From Ferruginivarius sediminum (GTDB lineage Bacteria; Pseudomonadota; Alphaproteobacteria; Kiloniellales; Rhodovibrionaceae): a stretch of 62,811 bases of DNA. The translations under genes were made by a program, and so were the position numbers. Under the pieces are notes generated by a model that saw only the letters and a program-made list of their open reading frames with translations, did not search any database and was not told where the DNA came from. The first letter of the stretch is position 1; every line of letters starts with the position of its first letter. The DNA is taken from positions 1-62,811 of the forward strand of contig NZ_QPMH01000021.1 in the NCBI RefSeq assembly GCF_003344765.1, read 5' to 3'. Positions 56,176 through 62,811 of this stretch are shown here, piece after piece.

Positions 56176-56847
56176 ATGTCTGAAACGACCACTCTCGACG
56201 GCCCGCGCGTCGAACCGCTGAGCGGCGGGCCCGCGCGGCAGCTCGTGGTGCTGCTCCACGGCCTGGGGGCCGACGGGAACGACCTGATCGAGCTGGCGCC
56301 CTATCTGGGGCAGAGCCTGCCCGATGCGGCCTTCGTTTCCCCGCATGCGCCCTTCGCCTGCGACATGGCGCCGATGGGCCGGCAGTGGTTTTCGCTGCAA
56401 AGCGTGGAGCCGGAGAAGCTGCTGGAGGGTGCCGAGGCGGCGGCGCCGATCCTGGAGCGTTTTCTGCGGGCCGAGTTGGAGCACCATGGCCTGGGCGCCG
56501 GGCAATTGGCCCTCGTCGGCTTCTCCCAGGGCGGCATGATGGCGTTGCACGTCGGCCTGCGCTGGGCCGAGCCTGTCGCGGCGATCTGCGGCTTTTCCAC
56601 GGCGCTGATCGGCGCGGAGAAGCTGCCGGAAGAGATACGCGGCCGGCCGCCCGTCCTGCTGGTCCACGGCGACAGTGATCCCGTGATCCCCTATCAGGCG
56701 ATGCCGGCGGCAACGGCGGCGCTGAAGGCTATCGACGTTTCCGTGACGGCGGAGACCCGGCCGGGCCTGGCGCATGGGATCGATCAGGAAGCCGTCGATC
56801 TGGCAAGCGGGTTCCTGAAACGCCATCTCCTCGCCGCGACGGCCTGA
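56176..56847 (+). CDS. Alpha/beta hydrolase (phospholipase/carboxylesterase, YpfH-like)
   Basis: 223 residues. LVVLLHGLGADGNDLIELAP gives the oxyanion strand, LALVGFSQGGMMALHVGLRW the nucleophile elbow GFSQGG, VLLVHGDSDPVIPYQAM the Asp and GLAHGIDQEAVDLA the His. This order fits the small serine esterases that include thioesterase and phospholipase activities. Substrate not known. Confidence 0.9.
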   Translation: MSETTTLDGPRVEPLSGGPARQLVVLLHGLGADGNDLIELAPYLGQSLPDAAFVSPHAPFACDMAPMGRQWFSLQSVEPEKLLEGAEAAAPILERFLRAELEHHGLGAGQLALVGFSQGGMMALHVGLRWAEPVAAICGFSTALIGAEKLPEEIRGRPPVLLVHGDSDPVIPYQAMPAATAALKAIDVSVTAETRPGLAHGIDQEAVDLASGFLKRHLLAATA

Positions 56848-57057
56848 GGCCCGGCCCCTGTTGCAAGGGGCTGGACTCGCGCGCCAAGGTGTCCCACTTT
56901 TTGCTGGAGTGTTGGTAGACCGAGTTTACAAGGATATTAAGATTTCGGGCGGTCGCGCACCAAATCTTGTATTCCTTCGGCGAGTGTCGTATCCAATCGC
57001 CGGACGCGGCGACATGGCGGAGTCGCGTCATCGGGTAAAGAGGAAGGGAGCGGGGCT

Positions 57058-57618
57058 GTGAGCGTCCCGGCCAATGCTTTCCCGGCGCTTGTGCTGAATG
57101 CGGACTTTCGTCCGCTAAGCTACTTTCCACTGTCGGTCTGGCCGTGGCAGGAAACGGTCAAGGCCGTCTTCCTTGAGCGCGTCAACATCGTCAGCGAGTA
57201 TGACGAAACCGTCCACTCGCCGACCTTCGAGATGCGGCTGCCCAGCGTCATCTCGCTCAAGGAATACGTGCCGCTCAACCGCAGGCCGGCGTTCACCCGC
57301 TTCAACGTCTTTCTGCGCGACGGCTTCCGCTGCCAGTATTCGGGCGTGCGCCTGCCGGCCGAGGAACTCACCTTCGACCACGTGATCCCGCGCTCGCGCG
57401 GCGGCCGGACGAATTGGGCGAACGTGGTGACGGCCTCGGCCCGCATGAACCTCTTGAAGGCCAACCGAACGCCGGAAGAGGCGGGCATGCACCTGTTGCG
57501 CCGCCCGCGCCAGCCGATGGTCTACGAACTGCAACGCCAGGCCCGGAAGTTCCCGCCGAATTATCTGCACGAAAGCTGGAACGACTTCCTCTACTGGGAT
57601 ACCGAGCTGGAGGACTGA
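57058..57618 (+). CDS. HNH endonuclease family protein with lost zinc cysteines
   Basis: 186 residues, GTG start after GAGGAAGGGAG. The HNH core is LTFDHVIPRSRGGRTNWANV with D107, H108 and N122. Relatives hold zinc with two Cys-x2-Cys pairs; here the first reads C92-Q-Y-S95 and the second S127-A-R-M130, so both pairs are broken. The rest (FLRDGFRCQYSG, KANRTPEEAGMHLLRRPRQP) is intact. Widespread in alphaproteobacteria; role unknown. Confidence 0.85.
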   Translation: MSVPANAFPALVLNADFRPLSYFPLSVWPWQETVKAVFLERVNIVSEYDETVHSPTFEMRLPSVISLKEYVPLNRRPAFTRFNVFLRDGFRCQYSGVRLPAEELTFDHVIPRSRGGRTNWANVVTASARMNLLKANRTPEEAGMHLLRRPRQPMVYELQRQARKFPPNYLHESWNDFLYWDTELED

Positions 57619-57648
57619 GCGGCTTTCCGGCGGGCCGGACAAGCCTTG

Positions 57649-58203
57649 TCAGCCGTTCTTCCGCCGTCGGTAGTGCCGCTGGACCTTTGCTCTGTTGCCG
57701 CAGGTTCGCATGTCGCACCACCTGCGGGTTCCGTTCTTGCTGGTGTCCAGGAAGTAGAGAATGCAATCCGGGTGCGCGCAGGCCTTTATCCGTGCTTCCG
57801 GCCAGTCGCGCAGCAGTTCGAGATAGTTGAACGCGGCATGCCAGGCGGGCTCCCAGCCGGCAGCGATATCGTAGGCGCTTTCGGGGCCGGATGGTCCGAG
57901 AGCGGCAATCACGCGGCCCTGATCGAGGATCGCGTTCAAGCGCGCCCGGCCCTGTTCCTCGTCCTGGTTCTCCAGCAACAGGCGAAGCGTTTCGCGGGTT
58001 TCGATAAGATGTCGGCGGATGTCCTCAAGACCTGAGCTTGGCGCTTCGAAGTCCCCTTCCGATAGCCAAACGGCCGTTCCGGCCGGATTCTCCAGGAGGT
58101 CGCGGCGCACACCGGCGTCGACCCATTCCGTGTTGACGAGGTCGAGAGCCAGCGGCTCGCCACGCAACGGGCGCACGTTCGCAAGATCGTTATCGCTAAC
58201 CAT
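57649..58203 (-). CDS. CGNR zinc-finger regulator (ABATE domain)
   Basis: 184 residues. N-terminal ABATE domain (LRGEPLALDLVNTEWVDAGV) and a C-terminal zinc finger CAHPDCILYFLDTSKNGTRR, then WCDMRTCGNRAKVQRHYRRR, with the signature CGNR. Predicted stress or metabolite-responsive transcription factor. AAGGG precedes the ATG at 58203. Divergent from an MFS transporter with a palindrome between them. Confidence 0.9.
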   Translation of the reverse strand: MVSDNDLANVRPLRGEPLALDLVNTEWVDAGVRRDLLENPAGTAVWLSEGDFEAPSSGLEDIRRHLIETRETLRLLLENQDEEQGRARLNAILDQGRVIAALGPSGPESAYDIAAGWEPAWHAAFNYLELLRDWPEARIKACAHPDCILYFLDTSKNGTRRWCDMRTCGNRAKVQRHYRRRKNG

Positions 58204-58213
58204 CAAAAACCCT

Positions 58214-58225
58214 TTGACTGGTCAA
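58214..58225. promoter_or_regulatory. Palindromic operator candidate TTGAC-N2-GTCAA
   Basis: TTGACTGGTCAA has perfect 5-bp arms separated by TG, ending 11 nt before the regulator ATG and overlapping its ribosome site region, in the 80-nt gap to the MFS gene. Placement suits autorepression by the CGNR protein and control of the transporter. Confidence 0.45.
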
Positions 58226-58283
58226 GCATCCTGAAGCTAACCACTCATTTGGTATTCAGCCGTTAAGTTTTCAGGGGTTCCTC

Positions 58284-59507
58284 ATGACTGCTGCCCGGCC
58301 GTTCCAGGGTCCGCGCGTCGTCGCCGTCGCCTTTCTCACGCTCATGGGGGCGTTCGGTCTTAACCTCACGGGCGGGCAGTTTTTCGCGCCGCTGACCGCC
58401 GCGCATGGCTGGGGCCTGTCGACGCTCAGCCTTGCGGTGTCGGTGAACATGGTGACCTGGGGCGTGTTCCAGCCGGTCATGGGCAGGTTGATCGACCGCC
58501 TGGGGCCGAAGCCGGTCATCGCGGCAAGCTGCGCCATCATGGGCCTGTCGTTCCTGTTGAGCGCCACGATCGACAGCATATGGGAGTTCTTCCTGTATTA
58601 TGGCGTGCTGACCGCGATCGGATTCGCCGGCTGTGGGTCGATGGCGAACTCGGTGCTGGTGGCGCGCTGGTATGTGCGCGGGCGCGCCCCGATGCTGGCG
58701 CGCAGCGCCATGGGCATGAACATCGGGCAGCTCGTCTTCCTGCCCCTGGCGGGATGGCTGATCGTTGCCAGCGGCTATGAAGGCGCGTTCGCGATCCTGG
58801 GCCTGATCATGCTTGCGGGCGTGACGCCCGCGGTCCTGCTGTTCGTGCGCAACGACCCGCGAGACATCGGCCAGGGGCCGGACGGCGATCCGCTTGCCGG
58901 CTTCAAGCGGCCGGCCAGCAGGCCGTTTTCCGAGGCCGTGCGCAGTCGCGACTACTGGTGCGCCAGCCTCGGTTTCGTGACCTGCGGCTATTCTCTCTAC
59001 ATGGTGACGATGCACCTGCCGCGTTTCGCCGTGGACCTTGGCGGCAGCCTTGCCTTGGGCGGCGTGCTGCTCGGCATCGCTGCCGGCGCCAGCGCCGTGT
59101 CGATGTGGCTGATGGGCCAGCTTGCGCCGCGCTACGGCAAGAAGCCGCTGCTGGTCGGGCTTTACGTGCTTCGCGCCGCCGCGCTGGCCTGGCTGGCGAC
59201 GTCGAGCAGCGTCTGGCAACTCTACGTCTTCGCCGTCGTCTATGGATTGGCGTCGATGCCGGTCATTCCCCTGAAAACCGGGCTGATCGGCGACCTGTAC
59301 GGCGCGAATGCGCTTGGCACGATTCTAGGATCGGTGTGGCTTTACCATCAGGTTTTTGCCGCGCTTGGCGTCTATCTTGGCGGTTTCATCCGTTCCACCA
59401 CCGGCGCCTATGACACCGCGTTTCTTTCCGCCTCTCTGCTTCTGCTGGCGGGCGGCGCGTTCACCGCGATGGTGCGCGAGCCGAGGCTTGCCCAGGCCGC
59501 GGCCTGA
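58284..59507 (+). CDS. MFS transporter
   Basis: 407 residues with twelve hydrophobic segments. Typical MFS loop MGRLIDRLGPKPVIAASCAI and NPRDIGQGPDGDPLAG between the halves. The oxalate/formate-like layout (FNLTGGQFFAPLTAAHGWGL at start) suggests a metabolite uniporter or antiporter. Divergent from the CGNR regulator, likely its target. Substrate unknown. Confidence 0.9.
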   Translation: MTAARPFQGPRVVAVAFLTLMGAFGLNLTGGQFFAPLTAAHGWGLSTLSLAVSVNMVTWGVFQPVMGRLIDRLGPKPVIAASCAIMGLSFLLSATIDSIWEFFLYYGVLTAIGFAGCGSMANSVLVARWYVRGRAPMLARSAMGMNIGQLVFLPLAGWLIVASGYEGAFAILGLIMLAGVTPAVLLFVRNDPRDIGQGPDGDPLAGFKRPASRPFSEAVRSRDYWCASLGFVTCGYSLYMVTMHLPRFAVDLGGSLALGGVLLGIAAGASAVSMWLMGQLAPRYGKKPLLVGLYVLRAAALAWLATSSSVWQLYVFAVVYGLASMPVIPLKTGLIGDLYGANALGTILGSVWLYHQVFAALGVYLGGFIRSTTGAYDTAFLSASLLLLAGGAFTAMVREPRLAQAAA

Positions 59508-59526
59508 GTCTGCTTCTCGGGCTGGC

Positions 59527-60018
59527 TCACGCCCGGCGGGTCGCCAGTGCCCAGATCGTGGCGGCGGCTAGCGCGAGGGAGGCCAGCACGTTGTATCCTG
59601 CCATGGAGAGGCCCAGGAACGTCCAGGCCGGCTCGTCGCAGGGGACCACGTTCGTGCGCGAGGCCAGAAGTTTTTTGACCTCCTCGACCGTCATGCCCTT
59701 TTCGATGGCGGGAACGCTACAACCCGGCAAGCCTTCCCACCAGCCGTACTCCACGCCGGCGTGGAACCCGGCGATGCCTGCTCCGACAAGGAATACAGCG
59801 CCGGCCAGCGCGACGCAGACCTGACGGACCGGCGGCATTCCGGCGAAAAGCACGCCAAGGATGCCCAGCGCGATGGTCGCCACATAGGGCCAGCGCTGCC
59901 ACAGGCAAAGCTGGCACGGCTCCAGACCGAAGACGTATTGGGAGATCAGGGCCATCCCCAGGACGACGGCGCTGGCAAGCGCGATGGCGCCGGAGACCAG
60001 GCGTGGATCAGAAGACAT
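59527..60018 (-). CDS. dsbB: Disulfide bond formation protein DsbB
   Basis: 163 residues, four membrane helices. The first redox pair is CQLC in FGLEPCQLCLWQRWPY; the second is in the loop GLPGCSVPAIEKGMTVEEV with VVPCDEPAWTFLG. It reoxidises DsbA and passes electrons to quinone. Its ATG lies within the last 11 nt of the YqaA gene upstream, so the two are coupled. Confidence 0.9.
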   Translation of the reverse strand: MSSDPRLVSGAIALASAVVLGMALISQYVFGLEPCQLCLWQRWPYVATIALGILGVLFAGMPPVRQVCVALAGAVFLVGAGIAGFHAGVEYGWWEGLPGCSVPAIEKGMTVEEVKKLLASRTNVVPCDEPAWTFLGLSMAGYNVLASLALAAATIWALATRRA

Positions 60019-60589
60019 AGCGCACCGCCACGAAACCGCCGAACAGGATAACGAAGAACGCCACGGTCAGGGCCGGCAGGTTGTTCTCGATGAACCGCCG
60101 GATCGGCGGGCCAAAGTACCACAGCAGGGCGCACTCGACGAAGAAGCGTGCGCCGCGCGATACCGTCGAGGCAACCAGGAAGACCAAGGGGTCGAGCGCC
60201 ATCACGCCGCTGGTGATTGTGATCACCTTGTAGGGGAAGGGCGTGAAGCCCGCCGCCGCCACGAACCAGAAGCCCCACTCGGCATAGAATGCCCGCATCT
60301 CGTGGAACTTGTCGGTATAGCCGTAGAATTCCAGGATCGGCTGGCCCACGGCGTCGAACAGGTAGTAGCCGATGGCATAGCCCAACAGCCCGCCCAGCAC
60401 CGAGGCCACGGTGCAGATCGCCGCGATCAGCCACGCCCGCGTCCGGTCGGCAAGCACCATCGGGATCAACAACACGTCCGGCGGGATCGGAAAGACCGAG
60501 CTTTCCACGAACGAGATCACCGCCAGGCCGGAAAGGGCGTGGCGGTGGGCGGCGAGGGCAAGGGTCCGGTCGTACAGGCGTTGCAGCAT
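60008..60589 (-). CDS. YqaA-type membrane protein (SNARE-associated/VTT family)
   Basis: 193 residues. FVESSVFPIPPDVLLIPMVL, LGGLLGYAIGYYLFDAVGQP, AAAGFTPFPYKVITITSGVM and GARFFVECALLWYFGPPI are DedA/VTT landmarks, the last two of the YqaA branch. Inner membrane; DedA relatives affect lipid flipping and envelope homeostasis. Start at 60589 fits the family; overlaps dsbB. Confidence 0.88.
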   Translation of the reverse strand: MLQRLYDRTLALAAHRHALSGLAVISFVESSVFPIPPDVLLIPMVLADRTRAWLIAAICTVASVLGGLLGYAIGYYLFDAVGQPILEFYGYTDKFHEMRAFYAEWGFWFVAAAGFTPFPYKVITITSGVMALDPLVFLVASTVSRGARFFVECALLWYFGPPIRRFIENNLPALTVAFFVILFGGFVAVRYVF

Positions 60590-60727
60590 TGCTGGATCGG
60601 CCGTGTGCAGCGTTCGGGCTCGGCGCAGGGATCGTGTAGCAGCCGCGCCCGTCGGCGGCAACGGCCCGTGCGTGCGGGCGCACTCTCGGCTATGGTGGCG
60701 CAAGTTCTCTGCGTGGAGGTTTCGCCC

Positions 60728-62368
60728 ATGACCGCGGCAAGCGAGAAGCAGGTCGGCACCTACGACTACGTCATCGTCGGCGCGGGCAGCGCCGGCTGCG
60801 TCCTGGCCAACCGGCTGAGCGCGGACCCGGACGTACGGGTCCTGCTGCTGGAGGCGGGCGGCAAGGACGACTACTTCTGGATCAAGGTGCCGGTCGGCTA
60901 TCTTTATACCATCAACAACCCGCGCACCGACTGGTGCTTCAAGACCGAGGCGGAGACCGGGCTGAACGGTCGCGCGCTGGGTTATCCGCGCGGGCGGGTG
61001 CTGGGCGGCTGCTCGTCGATCAACGGCATGATCTACATGCGCGGCCAGGCGCGCGACTACGACGGTTGGCGCCAGCTCGGCAACGTCGGCTGGGGCTGGG
61101 ACGACGTGCTGCCCTATTTCAAGCGGCACGAGGACTTCGCCTGGGGCGGCGACGACAGCCACGGCCAGGGCGGCGAGTGGCGGGTCGAGGGCCTGCGCCT
61201 CAACTGGGAGATTCTTGATGCTTTCCGCGAGGCGGCGGCCGAGGTCGGCATCCCCAAGGTCGACGACTTCAACCGGGGCAACAACGAGGGCGTCGGCTAC
61301 TTCCAGGTGAACCAGCGCCGCGGCCGCCGCTGGAGCACCGCCGACGCCTTCCTGCGCCCGGCGATGGAACGCCCGAACCTGCACGTCCTCACCCACGCAC
61401 AGGCCAAGAGCCTGATCTTCGATGGCAAGCGCGCGGCCGGTGTGCGCTTCTGGCACCACGGCGAGGACGCCACTGCCGCCGCCAGCGGGGAGGTGATCCT
61501 GGCGACCGGCTCGGTCGGCTCGCCGCAGCTTCTGCAGGTTTCGGGCGTCGGCCCGCCGGACCTGCTGCGCGAGCACGGGGTCGAGGTGCATCACCCGCTG
61601 CCCGGCGTGGGCGAGAACCTGCAGGACCACTTGCAGATCCGGCCGGTCTACAAGGTCCGCAACGTGCGTACGCTGAACGAGCGGGCGAACTCCTGGCTCG
61701 GCAAGGCGGGGATGGGGCTGGAATACTTCCTGTTCAAGCGCGGCCCGCTGACCATGGCGCCCAGCCAGCTCGGCTGTTTCGCCAAGTCCGACCCCTCGCG
61801 GGAGACGCCGAACCTGGAATACCACGTGCAGCCGCTCTCGACCGACAAGCTGGGGGGCGACCTGCATCCCTTCCCCGGCTTCACGCCGTCGATCTGCAAC
61901 CTGCGCCCGGAAAGCCGGGGCAGCATCCACATCCGCGCCGCCGACCCGCGCGAGCAGCCGTCGATCCGGCCGAACTACCTCTCCACGCCGGGCGACCGCA
62001 AGGTGGCCGCCGACGCCCTGCGCCTGACCCGGCGGATCGTGTCCGCGAAGGCGATGGCGAAGTACGAACCGGAGGAGTTCAAGCCGGGCGCGACGCTGGT
62101 CAGCGACGACGACCTTGCCCGCGCGGCCGGCGACATCGGCACGACGATCTTCCACCCCGTGGGCACCTGCAAGATGGGCCGCGACGACATGGCCGTGGTG
62201 GACGACCGCCTGCGCGTCCATGGGATAGCGGGGCTGCGCGTGGTCGACGCCTCGATCATGCCGACAATCACCTCGGGCAACACCAACAGCCCGACCATCA
62301 TGATTGCCGAGAAAGCCTCGGAGATGATCCGCGCGGACAGGAAGGCGGGCCGGGTGGCGGCGGAATAG
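60728..62368 (+). CDS. GMC-family oxidoreductase (choline dehydrogenase-like)
   Basis: 546 residues. FAD fold DYVIVGAGSAGCVLANRLSA, then GGCSSINGMIYMRGQARDYD, ATGSVGSPQLLQVSGVGPPD and C-terminal FHPVGTCKMGRDDMAVVDDR with the catalytic His, ending TSGNTNSPTIMIAEKASEMI. Oxidises an alcohol; choline or an aliphatic alcohol is likely but not decided. GGAGG precedes the ATG at 60728. Confidence 0.93.
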   Translation: MTAASEKQVGTYDYVIVGAGSAGCVLANRLSADPDVRVLLLEAGGKDDYFWIKVPVGYLYTINNPRTDWCFKTEAETGLNGRALGYPRGRVLGGCSSINGMIYMRGQARDYDGWRQLGNVGWGWDDVLPYFKRHEDFAWGGDDSHGQGGEWRVEGLRLNWEILDAFREAAAEVGIPKVDDFNRGNNEGVGYFQVNQRRGRRWSTADAFLRPAMERPNLHVLTHAQAKSLIFDGKRAAGVRFWHHGEDATAAASGEVILATGSVGSPQLLQVSGVGPPDLLREHGVEVHHPLPGVGENLQDHLQIRPVYKVRNVRTLNERANSWLGKAGMGLEYFLFKRGPLTMAPSQLGCFAKSDPSRETPNLEYHVQPLSTDKLGGDLHPFPGFTPSICNLRPESRGSIHIRAADPREQPSIRPNYLSTPGDRKVAADALRLTRRIVSAKAMAKYEPEEFKPGATLVSDDDLARAAGDIGTTIFHPVGTCKMGRDDMAVVDDRLRVHGIAGLRVVDASIMPTITSGNTNSPTIMIAEKASEMIRADRKAGRVAAE

Positions 62369-62395
62369 GGGCGGTCGATTTTTCGGCTCCCGCTG

Positions 62396-62424
62396 TTTGC
62401 AGCACGGCCATCCTCGATTATAAG
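62396..62424 (+). promoter_or_regulatory. Candidate promoter of tRNA-Leu
   Basis: TTTGCA (62396-62401) and TATAAG (62419-62424) are 17 nt apart, with a start expected near 62431, about 21 nt before the mature tRNA. Confidence 0.55.
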
Positions 62425-62451
62425 ATGCGCCGCGTCCGAATCGCGGCCCGT

Positions 62452-62536
62452 GCCCCTGTGGCGGAATTGGTAGACGCGCGCGACTCAAAATCGCGTTCCT
62501 TCGGGAGTGCAGGTTCGATTCCTGCCAGGGGCACCA
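62452..62536 (+). tRNA. tRNA-Leu (anticodon CAA)
   Basis: 85 nt including encoded CCA. Acceptor GCCCCTG pairs with CAGGGGC; anticodon stem CGCGA/TCGCG holds loop CTCAAAA, so the anticodon is CAA, reading UUG. The long variable arm and TTCGATTCC T-loop are typical of a class II leucine tRNA. Confidence 0.95.
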
Positions 62537-62641
62537 TTCGGTTTCCTGATACGACTCGGTCGGTCGCAACGGCGTGTCCACGTCAGGCCCCGCAGTCGCC
62601 CGCGCCGGGGACTCCCCCCCTCAGTCTGCTGCGCAGACAGC

Positions 62642-62708
62642 TCCCCCTCCGGGGAGCGACTAAGGGGTTGATGCAAAACGAAATTCAGTCGTCTCCCCTG
62701 GAGGGGGA
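62642..62708. repeat. Imperfect inverted-repeat element after tRNA-Leu
   Basis: Arms TCCCCCTCCGGGGAG-CGACT (62642-62661) and the inverse AGTCG-T-CTCCCC followed by TGGAGGGGGA (62687-62708) pair with single-base indels around a 25-nt loop. A separate small palindrome GTCTGC-TGC-GCAGAC lies just upstream. Such C-rich REP-like units often sit beside tRNA genes. The rest of 62537-62811 holds no gene I can support; it ends in T runs. Confidence 0.6.
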
Positions 62709-62811
62709 CCTTTGCGATACGGTCATTTGCGGCGAGGAGTTTGACGAGGGCCGGTTTGGCCGGTCCGCGTGGCGGTTTTTTTGTCGGATTGACGGGATAG
62801 GGGGCTTTTTT

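Noticed and set aside
59984..60727. N-terminal extension of the GMC oxidoreductase frame
   Set aside because: It overlaps the yqaA and dsbB genes on the other strand; the FAD fold and ribosome site place the start at 60728.

Overview
The window looks like a dense, GC-rich (roughly two-thirds G+C by eye) chromosomal segment of a Gram-negative alphaproteobacterium, probably of the Rhodospirillales type. Supporting this are KdsB (KDO lipopolysaccharide), a CycM-like membrane-anchored cytochrome c, the small SRP RNA directly upstream of dnaX-ybaB-recR, the xseB-ispA-tlyA order, a DUF1127 gene, a complete yejABEF peptide importer and an NPVDVHVG-type HTH regulator. There is no prophage, insertion sequence or CRISPR array. 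The window opens inside metY and closes just after a tRNA-Leu.

Layout. 1-5.2 kb (mostly minus strand): truncated metY, a DUF1127 protein, a class III adenylyl cyclase co-directional with a truncated haemoglobin, a SleB-like cell-wall hydrolase, a two-module pentapeptide-repeat protein, a gene-poor stretch and a dodecin. 5.4-10.6 kb: a lipoprotein and the queuosine cluster queA-tgt-queF-queG preceded by a probable Fe(II)/2-oxoglutarate oxygenase. 10.7-13 kb: an HTH regulator, a DUF423 membrane protein, and a sulfur-flavoured trio (DUF302, BigR/SqrR-like ArsR repressor, TusA). 13-18.6 kb: an RND efflux pump (permease plus adaptor) divergent from an HDAC-family deacetylase. 18.7-23.2 kb: xseB, ispA, tlyA, then an FAD-linked oxidase and a Sua5/TsaC tRNA-modification enzyme. 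23.5-25.6 kb: an orphan ParA ATPase, an AbrB/PemK toxin-antitoxin pair and cysQ. 25.6-38.2 kb: metabolic and housekeeping genes (molybdenum hydroxylase, SRAP protein, K+ channel, DUF123, glyoxalase, two orphan solute-binding proteins, acyl-CoA synthetase, leucyl aminopeptidase, Usp, MarR, GhrA). 38.2-46.4 kb: yejF-E-B-A, hisN and a di-haem cytochrome c. 46.6-54.5 kb: kdsB, pheA, nudC, a Tat-exported DUF6134 protein, ffs, dnaX, ybaB, recR and a DUF4139 protein. 54.5-62.5 kb: an MBL hydrolase, AlkA, a carboxylesterase, an HNH protein, a CGNR regulator divergent from an MFS transporter, dsbB, a YqaA-type membrane protein, a GMC oxidoreductase and tRNA-Leu(CAA).

The most interesting possibility is a gas or redox signalling unit at 0.3-2.1 kb. 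A stand-alone group 1 truncated haemoglobin lies 16 nt upstream of a cyclase with a PAS-like/coiled-coil/catalytic layout, recalling soluble guanylate cyclase but with its haem sensor encoded separately. The residues that select the base predict ATP, so cAMP, as the chemistry. Immediately downstream, between the cyclase stop and the DUF1127-metY genes, sits a GTGA-N6-TCAC palindrome of the CRP type. The identical 15-mer, spacer included, recurs at 55.34 kb between the divergent MBL-hydrolase and AlkA genes. The proposed loop (ligand to globin to cyclase to cAMP to a CRP-like regulator to local and distal genes) is inference.
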